DNA of 64,000 bases from JAABRU01 sp041390465 (GCA_041390465.1 JAWKPW010000003.1:1-64000); one strand, 5' to 3'. Counted from the stretch's first letter, positions 1 to 10,206 are shown. Made by a program: numbers and translations. The notes: generated from the letters alone by a model not told the origin.

Positions 1-1
1 G

Positions 2-1594
2 GGAAAAGGGCTGGCTTCGGCCTCCATCGGTGCGCTTCTGGAAACACGGGGACTCAGCGTGACCATACAGAAACTGGATCCCTATATCAATGTGGATCCC
101 GGGACCATGAATCCTTTTCAGCACGGAGAGGTTTTTGTCACGGATGACGGAGCGGAAACCGATCTGGATCTGGGACACTACGAGCGGTTCACCAAGGCTG
201 TCATGAGCCGGAAAAACAATTTCACCAGCGGCAGAATCTATCATTCGGTCATCACCAAGGAACGCAGGGGAGACTATCTTGGGGGAACCGTGCAGGTCAT
301 TCCCCATATCACAGACGAGATCAAAAACAGCATCCGGATGGTGTCCAACGGTGCGGACATTGTGATCGTGGAAATCGGCGGAACCATCGGCGATATTGAA
401 AGTCTTCCCTTTCTGGAGGCCATCCGCCAGTTCCGGGCTGATGCAGGAAAAGAAAATGTTCTGTACATCCATCTCACTTTGGTTCCCTATATCGCGACTG
501 CCGGGGAAGTGAAAACCAAACCCACCCAGCACAGTGTCAAGGAGCTCCGGAGCATCGGCATTCAGCCGGACATTCTTCTGTGCCGAACCGTGATTCCCCT
601 TTCCGATGAAATCAAATCCAAAATCGCCCTGTACTGTGATGTGGACAAAAATTCGGTTATCACGGCCAAAGATGTGGACTGCATCTATGAAGTTCCCCTG
701 GGGTTTCACAAAGAGGGACTGGATGACCGGATTGTGGAAAAACTGCACATCTGGACCCGCGCCCCCCGGCTGGAGGCATGGGAGAATTTTGTCCGGCAGT
801 ACAAATCCCCGGAACATTGTGTCACCATCGCGATTGTGGGAAAATATGTGGATCTCACAGAGTCCTACAAAAGTCTCAATGAGGCCCTTTATCACGGGGG
901 TGCGGTCCACCGCAGCAAAGTGAATCTCGCGTTTGTGGATTCGGAAACCATCACTTCGGAAAACTGCTCAGAAAAACTGAAAAATGCAGACGGCATACTG
1001 GTTCCGGGCGGATTCGGATCACGGGGCATTGAGGGAAAAATCTGCGCGGCCGGCTATGCGCGGGAAAAGAAAATTCCCTATTTCGGCATCTGTCTGGGAA
1101 TGCACATTGCAGTTATTGAATTTGCCCGCAATGTGGCTGGGCTGCCGGATGCGCACGGCCAGGAATTTGATCTGAACACACCCCATCCGGTCATTTATCT
1201 CATGAAGGAATGGTTTGACGAGCAGACCCAGACCATACAGACCCGTGATCTGAATTCGGAAAAAGGCGGAACCATGCGGCTGGGCGCCTACCCCTGCCGG
1301 GTGGCAAAGGATACACTGGCCCATGCGGCTTATCAGTCCGAAATGATTTCCGAGCGTCACCGGCATCGCTATGAATTCAACAACGCGTACAGGGAAAAAC
1401 TGGAAGAATGCGGCATGGTCATCAGCGGCACATCCCCGGATGGTCAGTTGGTTGAAATTATGGAGATGAAAGATCATCCCTGGTTTCTGGGGTGCCAGTT
1501 TCATCCGGAATTCAAATCCCGTCCCATGAAACCCCATCCGCTGTTTGCAGCTTTCATCAAAGCGGCTCTGGACTGCTCCCTGAAGAAAAAATGA
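2..1594 (+). CDS. pyrG: CTP synthase (5' end cut by window edge)
   Basis: Makes CTP from UTP, ATP and glutamine in the cytoplasm, the last step of pyrimidine nucleotide synthesis. The open frame runs to the first base of the window and already reads GKGLASASIGALLETRGLSV, the P-loop region that normally follows the first 15 or so residues, so only a short N-terminus is missing. The GTG at 59 is therefore an internal codon. The synthetase half is followed by a class I glutamine amidotransferase domain with the nucleophile motif GICLGMH and the catalytic His/Glu motif CQFHPEF near the C-terminus. The gene ends 106 bp before the start chosen for the copper ATPase. Identification is certain; only the start is unseen. 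Confidence 0.97.
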   Translation, partial: GKGLASASIGALLETRGLSVTIQKLDPYINVDPGTMNPFQHGEVFVTDDGAETDLDLGHYERFTKAVMSRKNNFTSGRIYHSVITKERRGDYLGGTVQVIPHITDEIKNSIRMVSNGADIVIVEIGGTIGDIESLPFLEAIRQFRADAGKENVLYIHLTLVPYIATAGEVKTKPTQHSVKELRSIGIQPDILLCRTVIPLSDEIKSKIALYCDVDKNSVITAKDVDCIYEVPLGFHKEGLDDRIVEKLHIWTRAPRLEAWENFVRQYKSPEHCVTIAIVGKYVDLTESYKSLNEALYHGGAVHRSKVNLAFVDSETITSENCSEKLKNADGILVPGGFGSRGIEGKICAAGYAREKKIPYFGICLGMHIAVIEFARNVAGLPDAHGQEFDLNTPHPVIYLMKEWFDEQTQTIQTRDLNSEKGGTMRLGAYPCRVAKDTLAHAAYQSEMISERHRHRYEFNNAYREKLEECGMVISGTSPDGQLVEIMEMKDHPWFLGCQFHPEFKSRPMKPHPLFAAFIKAALDCSLKKK

Positions 1595-1700
1595 AAACAG
1601 GCCCGCAGACAAAAACTTTCCCCGTCACCTGATGAACTGTGCACTTGATACCGGTTTGCACCGGTTCCGCAGGAGAAAGCACAAGACAAAGGAGGAGACT

Positions 1701-4135
1701 ATGTCTGAACAGACACTTCGATTCCCGGTTTCCGGCATGAGCTGCGCAAACTGCGCCATGAATATCGAAAGAAGTGTGAAAAAGCTGCCCGGAATTGTCC
1801 GCGCGGATGTCAGTTTTGCCACAGAGGAAATCTCACTGGTGTTTGATCCCTCTGCGGTGAAACTTCCTGAGATCGCGGAGGCCATCCGCAAAGCCGGATT
1901 CCGTGTGAACACGGTCAAAACCGAATTTCCGGTTTCCGGCATGAGCTGTGCCAACTGCGCCATGAACATTGAAAGAACCCTGAACCGGAAAGTTCCGGGC
2001 GTGGTCTCGGCATCCGTCAATTTTGCTTTGGAACGGGTGGCCGTAGAATATCTGCCCTCGCTCACTTCGCCGGAGCAGATGGCAGGGGCCATCCGGAAAA
2101 TCGGGTTTGAAGCCATTCTGACCGAGGAAGGGGAAGATGCCGCAGACGCGGAACAGACCGCACGGGAACGGGAACTGACAGATCAGAAACGGAAATTTTT
2201 CACCGGTGTCATTTTTGCGCTTCCGCTCTTTGTCCTGAGCATGGCAAGGGATTTCAGTCTGACCGGTGCATGGGCGCACGCAGCCTGGGTCAACTGGTTT
2301 TTCCTGTTTCTGGCCACCCCTGTGCAGTTTTACACCGGATGGGATTATTATACCGGTGCCTGGAAAAATCTGCGGAACAAAACCGCAAACATGGATGTTC
2401 TGGTGGCAATGGGTTCCTCGGTGGCCTATTTCTATTCATTGGGGCTTCTTGTCTTTCCCGTACACGGACAGCATGTGTATTTTGAAACCTCGGCTGTGAT
2501 CATCACCCTGATCCGGCTGGGGAAAATGCTGGAATCCCGCACCAAGGGCCGCACGGGCGCGGCCATTCGCAAACTCATGGATTTAAGCCCCCGGACAGCC
2601 GTGGTCATCCGCAACGGCAGAGAGGAGGAAATCCCCAGCGCGCACGTGCAGAAAGGCGATACGGTTCTGGTGCGTCCGGGCCAGCGCATTCCGGTGGACG
2701 GCGAAGTTCTGGAAGGCCGTTCCGCAGTGGATGAATCCATGCTCAGCGGAGAATCCCTTCCGGTGGACAAAGGGCCGGGGGATACCGTTACAGGCGGAAC
2801 CTTCAATCAGGAGGGACTGCTGAAATTTCAGGCCACCCGTGTGGGAAAGGAAACTGCCCTTGCGCAGATTATCCGGCTGGTGCAGGATGCCCAGAGCAGC
2901 AGGGCGCCGATTCAGGCACTGGCGGACAAAGTTGCCGCTGTTTTTGTGCCTTCGGTCATCAGCATTGCTTTTCTTGTGTTTGCCCTGTGGTGGAGCATTG
3001 GCGGAGAATTTGTTCCGGCCATGATCCGCATGGTCGCGGTGCTGGTCATTGCCTGCCCCTGTGCGCTGGGACTGGCCACCCCCACAGCCATCATGGCAGG
3101 AACCGGAAAGGGTGCGGAAATGGGGGTTCTTTTCAAAAACAGTCAGGCTTTGGAAATGACAGCCCAACTGGATACCCTGGTGCTGGACAAAACCGGAACC
3201 CTTACAATGGGAGAACCGCTTGTCACCGATATTGTGCCTTTGGGAGAGGAAACAAAGAAACCGGCACAACTGCTTCAGATTGCGGCCTCTGTGGAAAAAG
3301 GCTCGGAGCATCGGCACAGAGGCCATTGTGGAGGCAGTCAAAAGAAATCTGAATCTTTCGATCCCTTTGATTTCAGAGCATCAGGATTGGGGGTGGAGGC
3401 TGTGATTGAGGGCGCGTTTTTTTGTGGGAAAACCGGAATGGTTTGCAGAACTGGGGAATTACCATTGATCCAATCCGTGTCCAAATTGAAACCCTCACCA
3501 GGCGCAGGGAAAAACCGTCATGGTGGCTGCAACACAGAGCAAAGTGGAAGGTCTGATTGCCGTTGCGGATCAGATCGAAGCAAGAAGCACCAGGGCCATT
3601 GACGGACTTGCGCAATGGGACTGGAGACGATCATCTCTCCGGGACAATATCCGGACAGCACAGGCTGTGGCGCCAGTTGCATATGGGGATGAGATTCTCG
3701 CAGGGGAAGTGCGGCGCGAGGAAAAAGGGGAAAAAATCAGACAACTGAAAAACAGCGGCAAAACCGTTGGCATGGTCGAGACGGAATCAATGGCACGCGC
3801 CCGCTCTGGCAATGGCGGATGTGGGCATTGCCATTGGCACAGGCACGGATGTGGCCATTGAGGCCGGAGATGTGATTCTGTCGCGGGGCAATCTGGATAG
3901 TCTTGTGCGTGCGGTTCTGCTGAGTCGGCAGACCCTGCGCACCATCCGGCAGAATCTGTTCTGGGCTTTTGTTTACAATATCATCCTGATTCCGGTGGCA
4001 GCAGGGGCACTGCATCCCTTTGCCTCCCTTCCGGAATTTCTGAGGCATCTGCACCCCATCCTTGCTGCTTTGGCCATGTCTTTAAGCAGCATCACCGTGG
4101 TGAGCAACAGCCTGCGGCTGTCCAAAAGCAGATAA
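1701..4135 (+). pseudogene. copA: Copper-translocating P1B-type ATPase, frameshifted
   Basis: Copper efflux pump of the inner membrane. The ATG at 1701 sits behind AAGGAGG and opens with two heavy-metal-associated domains, each with the copper motif GMSCANC. Then come the TM segments, the A-domain motif SGES, the ion-binding CPC motif inside IACPCALG, and the phosphorylation motif DKTGT. After about base 3310 the frame breaks. The expected nucleotide-binding and hinge sequence continues to 4135 but hops between all three frames; for example the GDGIND motif near 3780 is spoiled by small indels. The last 120 residues, with the terminal TM helices, are intact again. Without the indels the protein would be about 810 residues. 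All indels lie within about 500 bp, so either recent decay or a poor-quality patch is possible. Confidence 0.9.
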
Positions 4136-4511
4136 AGAGACGGGTTTGTCATAACTTACGGCGGCTCCTGCAATGAAAGGAGCAGCCGCATAAGCATAAA
4201 TTCAGAGGCATGTCTTCGCCTGTTCTCTGGAATAATTGCATTTCTTTGCTTCCAAATCAGCAGTTCGGACAAACTTTCGCTGATGTAAAAAATGAGACGC
4301 GGGGCCATCCTGTAATTGGTAACGCATAAGTTTGTAAGCAGTGAATCACTTACCGGTAACTTGTAAACAAGAGTTGGTTCTGAGCCAATTGCTGTTCTTT
4401 TTTCAGGTGAATAAACAGCATCATCACCCCCAATTTGCGCGATTGGGTTTCGGGCTAACCTGCCTCACGGCAGTTTCGCACTTGCCCCCCTGTCTCAGCA
4501 GACTGCCGGAT
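4136..4511. other. Intergenic gap between convergent genes
   Basis: No convincing gene. At 4161-4189 a GC-rich imperfect hairpin (GCGGC/GCCGC and TCCT/AGGA arms with a three-base bulge) follows the copA stop and may end that transcript. No T run follows it. The rest shows no clear repeat or gene. Confidence 0.4.
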
Positions 4512-5054
4512 TCATTCATCCCTGAATTTTACCGTACACTGATGATTAACCACATGCACCTGATTGATCAGTTGCCGCAATTGTCTTAAATTGTTTTGAA
4601 AATCCTCATAAACTTTTGAAAAGGAATGTTTGGGTTCATGCACAATATCCCTTTCTTCCTTATGGATAATCCGTTTATAAGCGGAATCGCAAACCCTCTG
4701 CGCGATGGCTTTGTTATCCGCAAGAAGATTTTTTCTGATCTCCAGCGCTTCGGCAATACTGATCCTTTCACCGTTGCAATCCATTTCGGTTTCAAAATTT
4801 GCCATTTGTATTGCCTGATTCAGCTTTATCCTCCGGGTCTGCAGTTTTTTCAGTTTTTCCTCCAGATCCTTTGGATCAAATCCCTGCGCGGGTTCTTTCT
4901 CTTCCGCGCCCGCGGGGTCACGAAAGAATCTCATCTCCTTGCTCTCTGCTGCACCGAGGCCGAGAAGTTCTTCTGTGAGCTTTATATGACGGTCGTATTC
5001 ATTTCTCAATTCAACCGCCTCAAACAGATACAGATTTCCTTTGCTGTCAGGCAT
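4512..5054 (-). CDS. Conserved hypothetical protein, DIP1984-like
   Basis: A charged, mostly helical protein of 180 residues with no signal peptide or membrane segment. The start at 5054 (MPDSKGN) is chosen because GGAGG lies seven bases upstream; the longer frame to 5090 has no ribosome site. The middle and C-terminal parts (two long helices, the phrase ISIAEALEIRKNL, then a QLRQLINQVHVVNH end) recall the small DIP1984/DUF6847 family of unknown function, but this is from memory and weak. It stands alone, convergent with copA and downstream of the DUF4381 gene. I cannot give a function. Confidence 0.6.
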   Translation of the reverse strand: MPDSKGNLYLFEAVELRNEYDRHIKLTEELLGLGAAESKEMRFFRDPAGAEEKEPAQGFDPKDLEEKLKKLQTRRIKLNQAIQMANFETEMDCNGERISIAEALEIRKNLLADNKAIAQRVCDSAYKRIIHKEERDIVHEPKHSFSKVYEDFQNNLRQLRQLINQVHVVNHQCTVKFRDE

Positions 5055-5116
5055 AAAATCCCTCCTCTGCTGTTTATTGTACCTTGACAATGCGAATCAA
5101 GCGTCAGATTCCGTGA

Positions 5117-5147
5117 GATTTGACAATTTTTTGAAAATTGTCAAATC
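5117..5147. terminator. Perfect 14-bp palindrome overlapping a stop codon
   Basis: Arms GATTTGACAATTTT and its exact complement enclose a three-base loop. It starts inside the stop codon of the DUF4381 gene on the minus strand and precedes the conserved hypothetical gene. It is AT-rich and has no long T run, so it is a candidate terminator only. Confidence 0.45.
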
Positions 5148-5853
5148 ATTTTGCCGCATCTGCGGGCATTTTCTGTTCCCCGGCCTCCTGTGCGGTCTCC
5201 TTTACCAGTTTTATGGCAAAGAGCAGATGCTCCTGCATACTTTTCGCAACAGCGTGCATTCCCGCGAATTTGACCGGATCTGCTGCCTGAAACAGATTTT
5301 TCAGGGGCCTGTGCAAATCCCTGTCCATTTCCAGCCGATCAATGCAGGGCAGAAGTTCCTCTGTGGTCATTTCCGGCGCATTGATGCCAAATCTGCCCTC
5401 CAGATAATGACGGACAATGGCAGATATGCGGAAATAGAAATTTTTTCCTTCCATATTTTCCACATCTGAGAGTTCATTGAGTGCGAGCAGGGCAGCCTCA
5501 TGCGGCGGAAGAGAAGGCACAGTCATTGCCTTTACCCGCTTTTTCCGGTGACGGAACCAGTAAATGATTCCGAGCAGAAGAACAAGAATCAGAACTGCTC
5601 CCAGAACATACCAGAGAATCATGGGATCAAAACCCGCAGGTTCCGGAGGTTTGATGTCATGAATATCGGTCATGGGGGCAGCATCATCCGCTGTTTCTGC
5701 TGCTCGGGACTGTGCAGGGCCGACCGGAGGCGATACGTTCCGCTTCTGCAGTTCTTTCATCACATCCGGCGGAATCAGGGGCGTGACGGGTTTGTCCTCT
5801 GCAAAGCTCAGCAGGGGAAAAAAGAACAGCAGACAGACAAAAATCCGCAGCAT
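5146..5853 (-). CDS. DUF4381 domain membrane protein
   Basis: A 235-residue inner-membrane protein. It has an N-terminal signal peptide (residues 1-18), a proline-rich periplasmic stretch, one strong transmembrane helix at about residues 78-102 (ILWYVLGAVLILVLLLGII), then a basic stop-transfer and a cytoplasmic helical domain with FRISAIVRHYLEGRFGI, typical of DUF4381. In many bacteria this family is encoded with MoxR ATPases, DUF58 proteins and VWA proteins of the BatA/B type, thought to form an envelope stress or chaperone module. Its start overlaps the DUF58 stop by one base (TGATG). No VWA gene follows, so the module here is short or incomplete. Confidence 0.8.
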   Translation of the reverse strand: MLRIFVCLLFFFPLLSFAEDKPVTPLIPPDVMKELQKRNVSPPVGPAQSRAAETADDAAPMTDIHDIKPPEPAGFDPMILWYVLGAVLILVLLLGIIYWFRHRKKRVKAMTVPSLPPHEAALLALNELSDVENMEGKNFYFRISAIVRHYLEGRFGINAPEMTTEELLPCIDRLEMDRDLHRPLKNLFQAADPVKFAGMHAVAKSMQEHLLFAIKLVKETAQEAGEQKMPADAAK

Positions 5854-6731
5854 CAGCGTTTCCTCTTTTCTCTGTAACGGAAATACCGGGTCAGCGCATC
5901 AGAAGCCTCGTCTGAGGTGCTGATTTCAATGCGGTCAATATCCGCGGCTGTCAGCATTTCCAGTGTGTTCCGGTATTGGGCTTTTTTCATGGCATGATAC
6001 TGGTGCCGGGTGTTTTCATCAGACGCGTCCGCTTCCATGATTTGACCGGTTTCAAAATCCTGAATGCAGCAGATTCCGGCTTTGGGCAGTTCAAAATCAC
6101 CGGGATCAGAGAGTAGGACACCGATCAGTTCATGTCTGCGGGAAATGGTGCGAAGCTGCCGGAGATAATCCGCATCCAGAAAATCGGAAATCAGAAAGGA
6201 GATGGTTTTTTTCCGGCAGACTCTGCCCAAATAAGAAACCGCACCGGCAATATCCGTGCCTTTGCACTCCGGTGCAAAGGTGAAGATTTCCCGAATCACG
6301 CGCCAGACATGGCCCGAACCTTTTTGGGGAGGAATGTATTTCTCCACTGTATCCGTAAACAGGATCACACCCACTTTGTCATTGTTCCGGATGGCATTGA
6401 AGGCCAGGATTGCGGCTGTTTCCGCGGCAATCTCCCGTTTGAGATTTTCCTGTGTGCCGAAATTCCCGGACGCACTCATATCCACCAGAAGAATGACCAC
6501 CAGTTCCCTTTCCTCACGGTAGCGTTTGATATAAGGCCGTCCCATGCGCGCGGAAACCTTCCAGTCAATGCTTTTGACCTCATCACCGGGGGAATATTCC
6601 CGCACTTCCTCAAATTCAATGCCGCTCCCCCGGAACACAGACCGGTACTGTCCGGCCATCATGGTGTTGACCACACGGGAGCTTTTGATGTGAATCTTTT
6701 TGATTTTTTTTATGATTTCAGGTGGCAGCAT
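5853..6731 (-). CDS. DUF58 domain protein
   Basis: A 292-residue cytoplasmic protein of the DUF58 family. The hallmark segment is present near residues 38-70 (GIEFEEVREYSPGDEVKSID, then WKVSARMGRPYIKRYREE). It is followed by a von Willebrand A-like fold with a MIDAS-type motif, DMSAS. Such proteins partner MoxR AAA+ ATPases, probably in maturation of other complexes; the exact substrate is unknown. It is coupled to the DUF4381 gene by a one-base overlap. The expected upstream partner moxR lies 1.2 kb away because a Uma2 gene and repeat DNA sit between them. Confidence 0.88.
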   Translation of the reverse strand: MLPPEIIKKIKKIHIKSSRVVNTMMAGQYRSVFRGSGIEFEEVREYSPGDEVKSIDWKVSARMGRPYIKRYREERELVVILLVDMSASGNFGTQENLKREIAAETAAILAFNAIRNNDKVGVILFTDTVEKYIPPQKGSGHVWRVIREIFTFAPECKGTDIAGAVSYLGRVCRKKTISFLISDFLDADYLRQLRTISRRHELIGVLLSDPGDFELPKAGICCIQDFETGQIMEADASDENTRHQYHAMKKAQYRNTLEMLTAADIDRIEISTSDEASDALTRYFRYREKRKR

Positions 6732-6787
6732 TTTTCAGTTGTCAGTGAACCGTTGTCAATTTTCCATGAAACCGGTTTATATATAGC

Positions 6788-6906
6788 TTTTAAAATAATT
6801 GTTTTTGGTATGCCTGGTTGAGCGCAGTGAAACCCAACACTCTGAATCTGCTGAATTTCGTTCCTCAACCAACCTGCAGAAAACCCCAAAATATTATCTT
6901 AAAACC
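6788..6906. repeat. Divergent copy of the GGTTGAGC...CCTCAACC repeat core
   Basis: Within the 319-bp gap upstream of the DUF58 gene lies a stretch with arms TGGTTGAGCGCAGTGAAACC and a complementary part, TTTCGTTCCTCAACCAACC, followed by an A/T-rich tail ATTATCTTAAA. The same core is found at 9.7 kb and 23.5 kb. The gap shows nothing else. Confidence 0.6.
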
Positions 6907-7050
6907 TGCAATTGCAGTTACAGTGTGTTATGATTGAAGAGCATGCACCGTCTTCCGGCGCAAGCTGAAATCCGGCAATATCAATTGGTTGTGGATATCA
7001 GCATTCACCGGTATGATGACGATACCCTAACATCGTGAATTGGGAAAAAT

Positions 7051-7659
7051 TCAGAATCCGGTTTCCCATATTTCCTGCAGATTCAGCACAAATCCGGGCA
7101 GCACCGGGTCTCCCGACACAGCCGAGGGATTTTTCAGACACACGGTCTCCTGTCCGGGACGGGACACAAAAACGGTTTTTTCGTTCGGGACAATCAGCCA
7201 GCCCAGCAATGCCCCGTTTTCCATATATTCCCTCATCTTTTCCCCAAGCACGGAAACCGTGTCTGACGGCGAGCAAAGCTCTGTGACAAAATCCGGGCAG
7301 AGCGGAATGAATCTGCGTTTCTGTTCCGGTGTCAGACAGGCCAGTCTTGACCGTCTGATCCATGCCGCATCCGGGGAACGGGTTGCGCGGTTGGGCAGAA
7401 CAAAGCCGGTTGAGGAGTCAAACACTACCCCGCTCCTGTCCCTTCTTGCCCATATCATCAATTCGGTAATCAGATATGAATTGCGATAACCGGTTTCCCC
7501 GCCTGTTGGCGACATAATCAGCACCTCCTGTTCGGCATTCCGTTCAATGCTCAGTTCCCGGTTCATCCGGCAAAATTCATAAAACTGTTCATCCGTGAAA
7601 TGAATCGCCGGATGGAATTTCAGCGTCAGACAGAAATGTTCATTTACAGCCTGGATCAT
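7051..7659 (-). CDS. Uma2 family (DUF820) putative nuclease
   Basis: A 202-residue protein of the Uma2 family, PD-(D/E)XK-fold putative restriction-like nucleases that are common in cyanobacteria and large delta-proteobacterial genomes. The family motifs are visible: the strand SPDAAWI (about residue 96), then CPDFVTEL.SPSD, then EYMENGALLGWLI and a C-terminal VLPGFVLNLQEIW. The gene splits moxR from DUF58. It is flanked on one side by repeat DNA and on the other by a 300-bp gap (7660-7959) that holds only short T-rich and CCCTCT/AGAGGG near-palindromes. The setting suggests a later insertion. The biological role of the family is unproven. Confidence 0.85.
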   Translation of the reverse strand: MIQAVNEHFCLTLKFHPAIHFTDEQFYEFCRMNRELSIERNAEQEVLIMSPTGGETGYRNSYLITELMIWARRDRSGVVFDSSTGFVLPNRATRSPDAAWIRRSRLACLTPEQKRRFIPLCPDFVTELCSPSDTVSVLGEKMREYMENGALLGWLIVPNEKTVFVSRPGQETVCLKNPSAVSGDPVLPGFVLNLQEIWETGF

Positions 7660-7959
7660 GGTGTCCTCCCTGATTTTTGCTATGCAAACGGGGGAATCCT
7701 CCGCATTTTTCCGCAGGGTTTTCAGCTCAGTCTCCCCTTTTTTTGGCAGAGGTTCAGTATTGACAGATTTTTTTCTCTCCCCTTTGGAGAGAGCAGGGCA
7801 GTTAAGTTCTTCATTCCCCTCTTGATAAGGGATAACGGGTAGTGTTTATGGGCAAAACAGACATATTCCCGCTCCCTCTCAAGAGGGGATTTATAAAAAA
7901 ATCAAAGGAGATTTTGTATTATCGGAATCTCTTGCTTCGCATTGATAACTGACAACTGC

Positions 7960-8964
7960 TTACGGCACTTCCACCGAATCAAAAATCCGTGTGATAATCT
8001 GCTCGGTGGTGATGTCCTCGGCTTCGGCCTCATAGCTCAGGAGAATGCGGTGCCGCAGCACACTGGGCGCAATGCTTTTGACATCCTGGGGCGTGACATA
8101 AGCCCGTCCCTGCAGAAATGCATATGCCCTGGCCGCAAGACTGAGAAAAATCGTGGCTCTGGGCGAGGCTCCGAACTGAATATACTGGGAAATATCAATC
8201 TTGTAATCCGCAGGGCTGCGTGTGGCAAACACAAGATTTACAATATAATCTTTGAGTTTTTCATCCACATACACAGATCGGATCAGTTCTTCAATCTCAT
8301 TGAGTTGGGACGGAGCCAGGACCTGCTGAATCTGCACGGATTTTTCAAATCCCACCCGTTTCATGATTTCCTTTTCCTGCGTCCTGTCCGGGTATCCGAT
8401 GACCAGTTTGAGCATGAACCGATCCACCTGTGCTTCGGGAAGCGGATAGGTTCCCTCCTGCTCAATGGGGTTCTGGGTTGCCATAACCAGAAACGGATCG
8501 GCCAAAGCAAAGGTGCTTTCTCCAATCGTGACCTGCCGCTCCTGCATGGCTTCCAGCAGCGCGGACTGCACTTTGGACGGCGCGCGGTTGATTTCATCGG
8601 CCAGAATGATATTGTGAAAAATCGGGCCTTTTTTGATGGTGAAATCCCCGGTTTTGGGCAGATAGATTTCGGTTCCAATCAAATCCGCAGGCAGCAGATC
8701 CGGCGTAAACTGAATCCGCTTGAAGTCGGCCTGCACCGTGTCGGCCAGTGCCTTGACCGCACTGGTTTTTGCCAGCCCCGGAACCCCTTCAATCAGAATA
8801 TGGCCTTTGGTGAAAAGCCCCATAAGCAAGCCGTCAATAGTTCCATAACTGCCCCACCATGACTTTTGCAATTTCATTTTTGATGCTGCTGATCAGCAGA
8901 TGTTTTTCTTCTATCTTTGCTTTCCAGTTCCTCAACCGTGCTCCCTCAGTTCCTCCTTTTGCAT
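7960..8964 (-). pseudogene. MoxR-family AAA+ ATPase with frameshifted 5' end
   Basis: AAA+ ATPase of the MoxR type, which works with DUF58/VWA proteins. From residue 15 of the open part (8877 inward) the frame is whole: Walker A GVPGLAKT, Walker B IILADEINRAP, sensor ATQNPIEQEGTYPLPEAQVDRF and the C-terminal lid. Before that the expected sequence KVMVGQYGTIDGLL is split. EIAKVMVGQ lies in another frame and the joint is near 8840. Further upstream, MQKEELREHG then EELESK and IEEKHLLISSIKNE can be read from an ATG at 8964 only with one or two more one-base shifts. So the true gene is about 330 codons and its first 40 codons are damaged or mis-sequenced. Confidence 0.82.
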
Positions 8965-9251
8965 TTCAGACAATCAAGAAAACAAATTCAATAAAAAGTA
9001 ATGAAATTTGTCAGAACCCCGACTGATGTGAACTGTAACTGTAGAAATTGAGCGAAGAGATTTCCATACAGATTCTGTTTTTCTGCCAATACCCATTACG
9101 TCCGGACAAAAAGGTGCCAAAATACAATTTTTGCACTCCGGGAACATCCCTGAAACGATCCTGGGGAAAAGGTTTCAATCTGCTGAATGCGGACTTTTTC
9201 CATTCTTCCGGGGATGACGGGAAAGAAGATTTTGTAAAAACTCCAGCGATA

Positions 9252-9355
9252 CTACATAAACACGATGAATTTTACAAAAAAAACTGAATTTTTTAAAAAA
9301 AAATTCAGTTTTTTAATCGCTGTTTTATCATATAAAAACCAAGTTGGTCATGTAA
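9252..9355. repeat. Palindromic element, family B copy 1
   Basis: A near-palindrome with outer arms CTACATAAACACG and AAGTTGGTCATGTAAT and a core AAACTGAATTTTTT paired with AAAATTCAGTTTTTT. It matches the element at 11828-11939 over most of its length. Confidence 0.75.
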
Positions 9356-9530
9356 TACCAAATCGCCATTGAATTTATGCAATGCTTACTCTTAAGTCAG
9401 GGGCGAAGGAGTCCCGAACCGGCAGTCAGGGACACTGAATGATTCGGAAATCAGGCCAGAAATTCCGTTTCACTTCATTTCGCGCACTCCGGAATCAGAC
9501 AGGCACGGTTTCAATGGTGAATTGGGATTA
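9353..9530. repeat. Family A terminal-repeat element, diverged
   Basis: Left end AATACCAAATCGCCATTGAA and right end TTTCAATGGTGAATTGGGAT form an imperfect inverted repeat of the type seen at 23.5 and 56.2 kb. The middle part is unlike the other copies. Confidence 0.45.
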
Positions 9531-9663
9531 TGTCATCGAGCTCCGTCATGGATCAGAACAGTCTGATCATCCGGAAATTTCTCTGCGATTCAGATATAAA
9601 TGCTTTATAAATTTTTTGCTGTTTCAAGGAACCAATATTCCGGTAATTTTAAAAAACAGTTTT

Positions 9664-9852
9664 ATACCGATTCCCCATTGAAAACATACAGACTTTCAGA
9701 TAACATTTTGTGTAGGTTGGGGTAGCGAAGTAGACAACATTCTATCTGTTGGAGTTCGTTCCTCACACCCCAACCTGCACAGAACCCCCAAATTATTATC
9801 TTAAACACTATACTTATGCCGAGGAAATCAATGGCGATTCGGTATTACATTT
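9664..9852. repeat. Family A element with full core
   Basis: Inverted ends TACCGATTCCCCATTGAAAA and TCAATGGCGATTCGGTA bound a 190-bp unit. The core has GTAGGTTGGGGTAGCGAAG paired loosely with a CGTTCCTCACACCCCAACCTGC segment. It is closely similar to 23495-23679 in ends, core and tail. Confidence 0.85.
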
Positions 9853-10070
9853 ATAATTAATTCATAAAGATATGTTGGGCATGGAAAAGATCGTGACTGA
9901 CATATTGAATCACTGATGTTACGCTTCCTTGTCATACCGGCGAAAGTCGGAATCCAGTGTTTCCGCAAAACAGATTGAAGAAGCAAAAAACATTGACGGA
10001 TTTGATTGGCTGTCATTTTTTTCGGCAGGGATTTCTGTAAACAGACAATCCCTGCCTGAATAAAATGGAA

Positions 10071-10206
10071 GTGGGGCAAATTCGTTGATCAGGGCTGACA
10101 CCGGAGCGGAAAAAAATCCGCAGGGATTGACAGTATTATAGAAAAATATGCAAAAAAACAAATCAGAATCCCGGACGGGATGACATTGTCAACCGATATG
10201 CCCCAC
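10071..10206. repeat. Family C miniature element, copy 1
   Basis: 136 bp with inverted ends GTGGGGCAAATTCGTTGA and TCAACCGATATGCCCCAC. The interior GACACCGGAGCGG...AATCCGCAGGGATTGACA...GATGACATTG matches the copies at 34254-34398 and, reversed, 46913-47036. Confidence 0.85.

Noticed and set aside
4341..4589. 82-codon plus-strand frame after copA
   Set aside because: It overlaps the end of the minus-strand hypothetical gene, has no ribosome site, and its residue pattern looks like non-coding sequence.
7942..8862. 306-codon plus-strand frame opposite moxR
   Set aside because: Antisense shadow of a clearly conserved AAA+ ATPase; no motif of its own.
9032..9290. Possible small gene at 9048-9287
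   Set aside because: No ribosome site and its 3' end runs into the family B palindrome; residue pattern is not protein-like.
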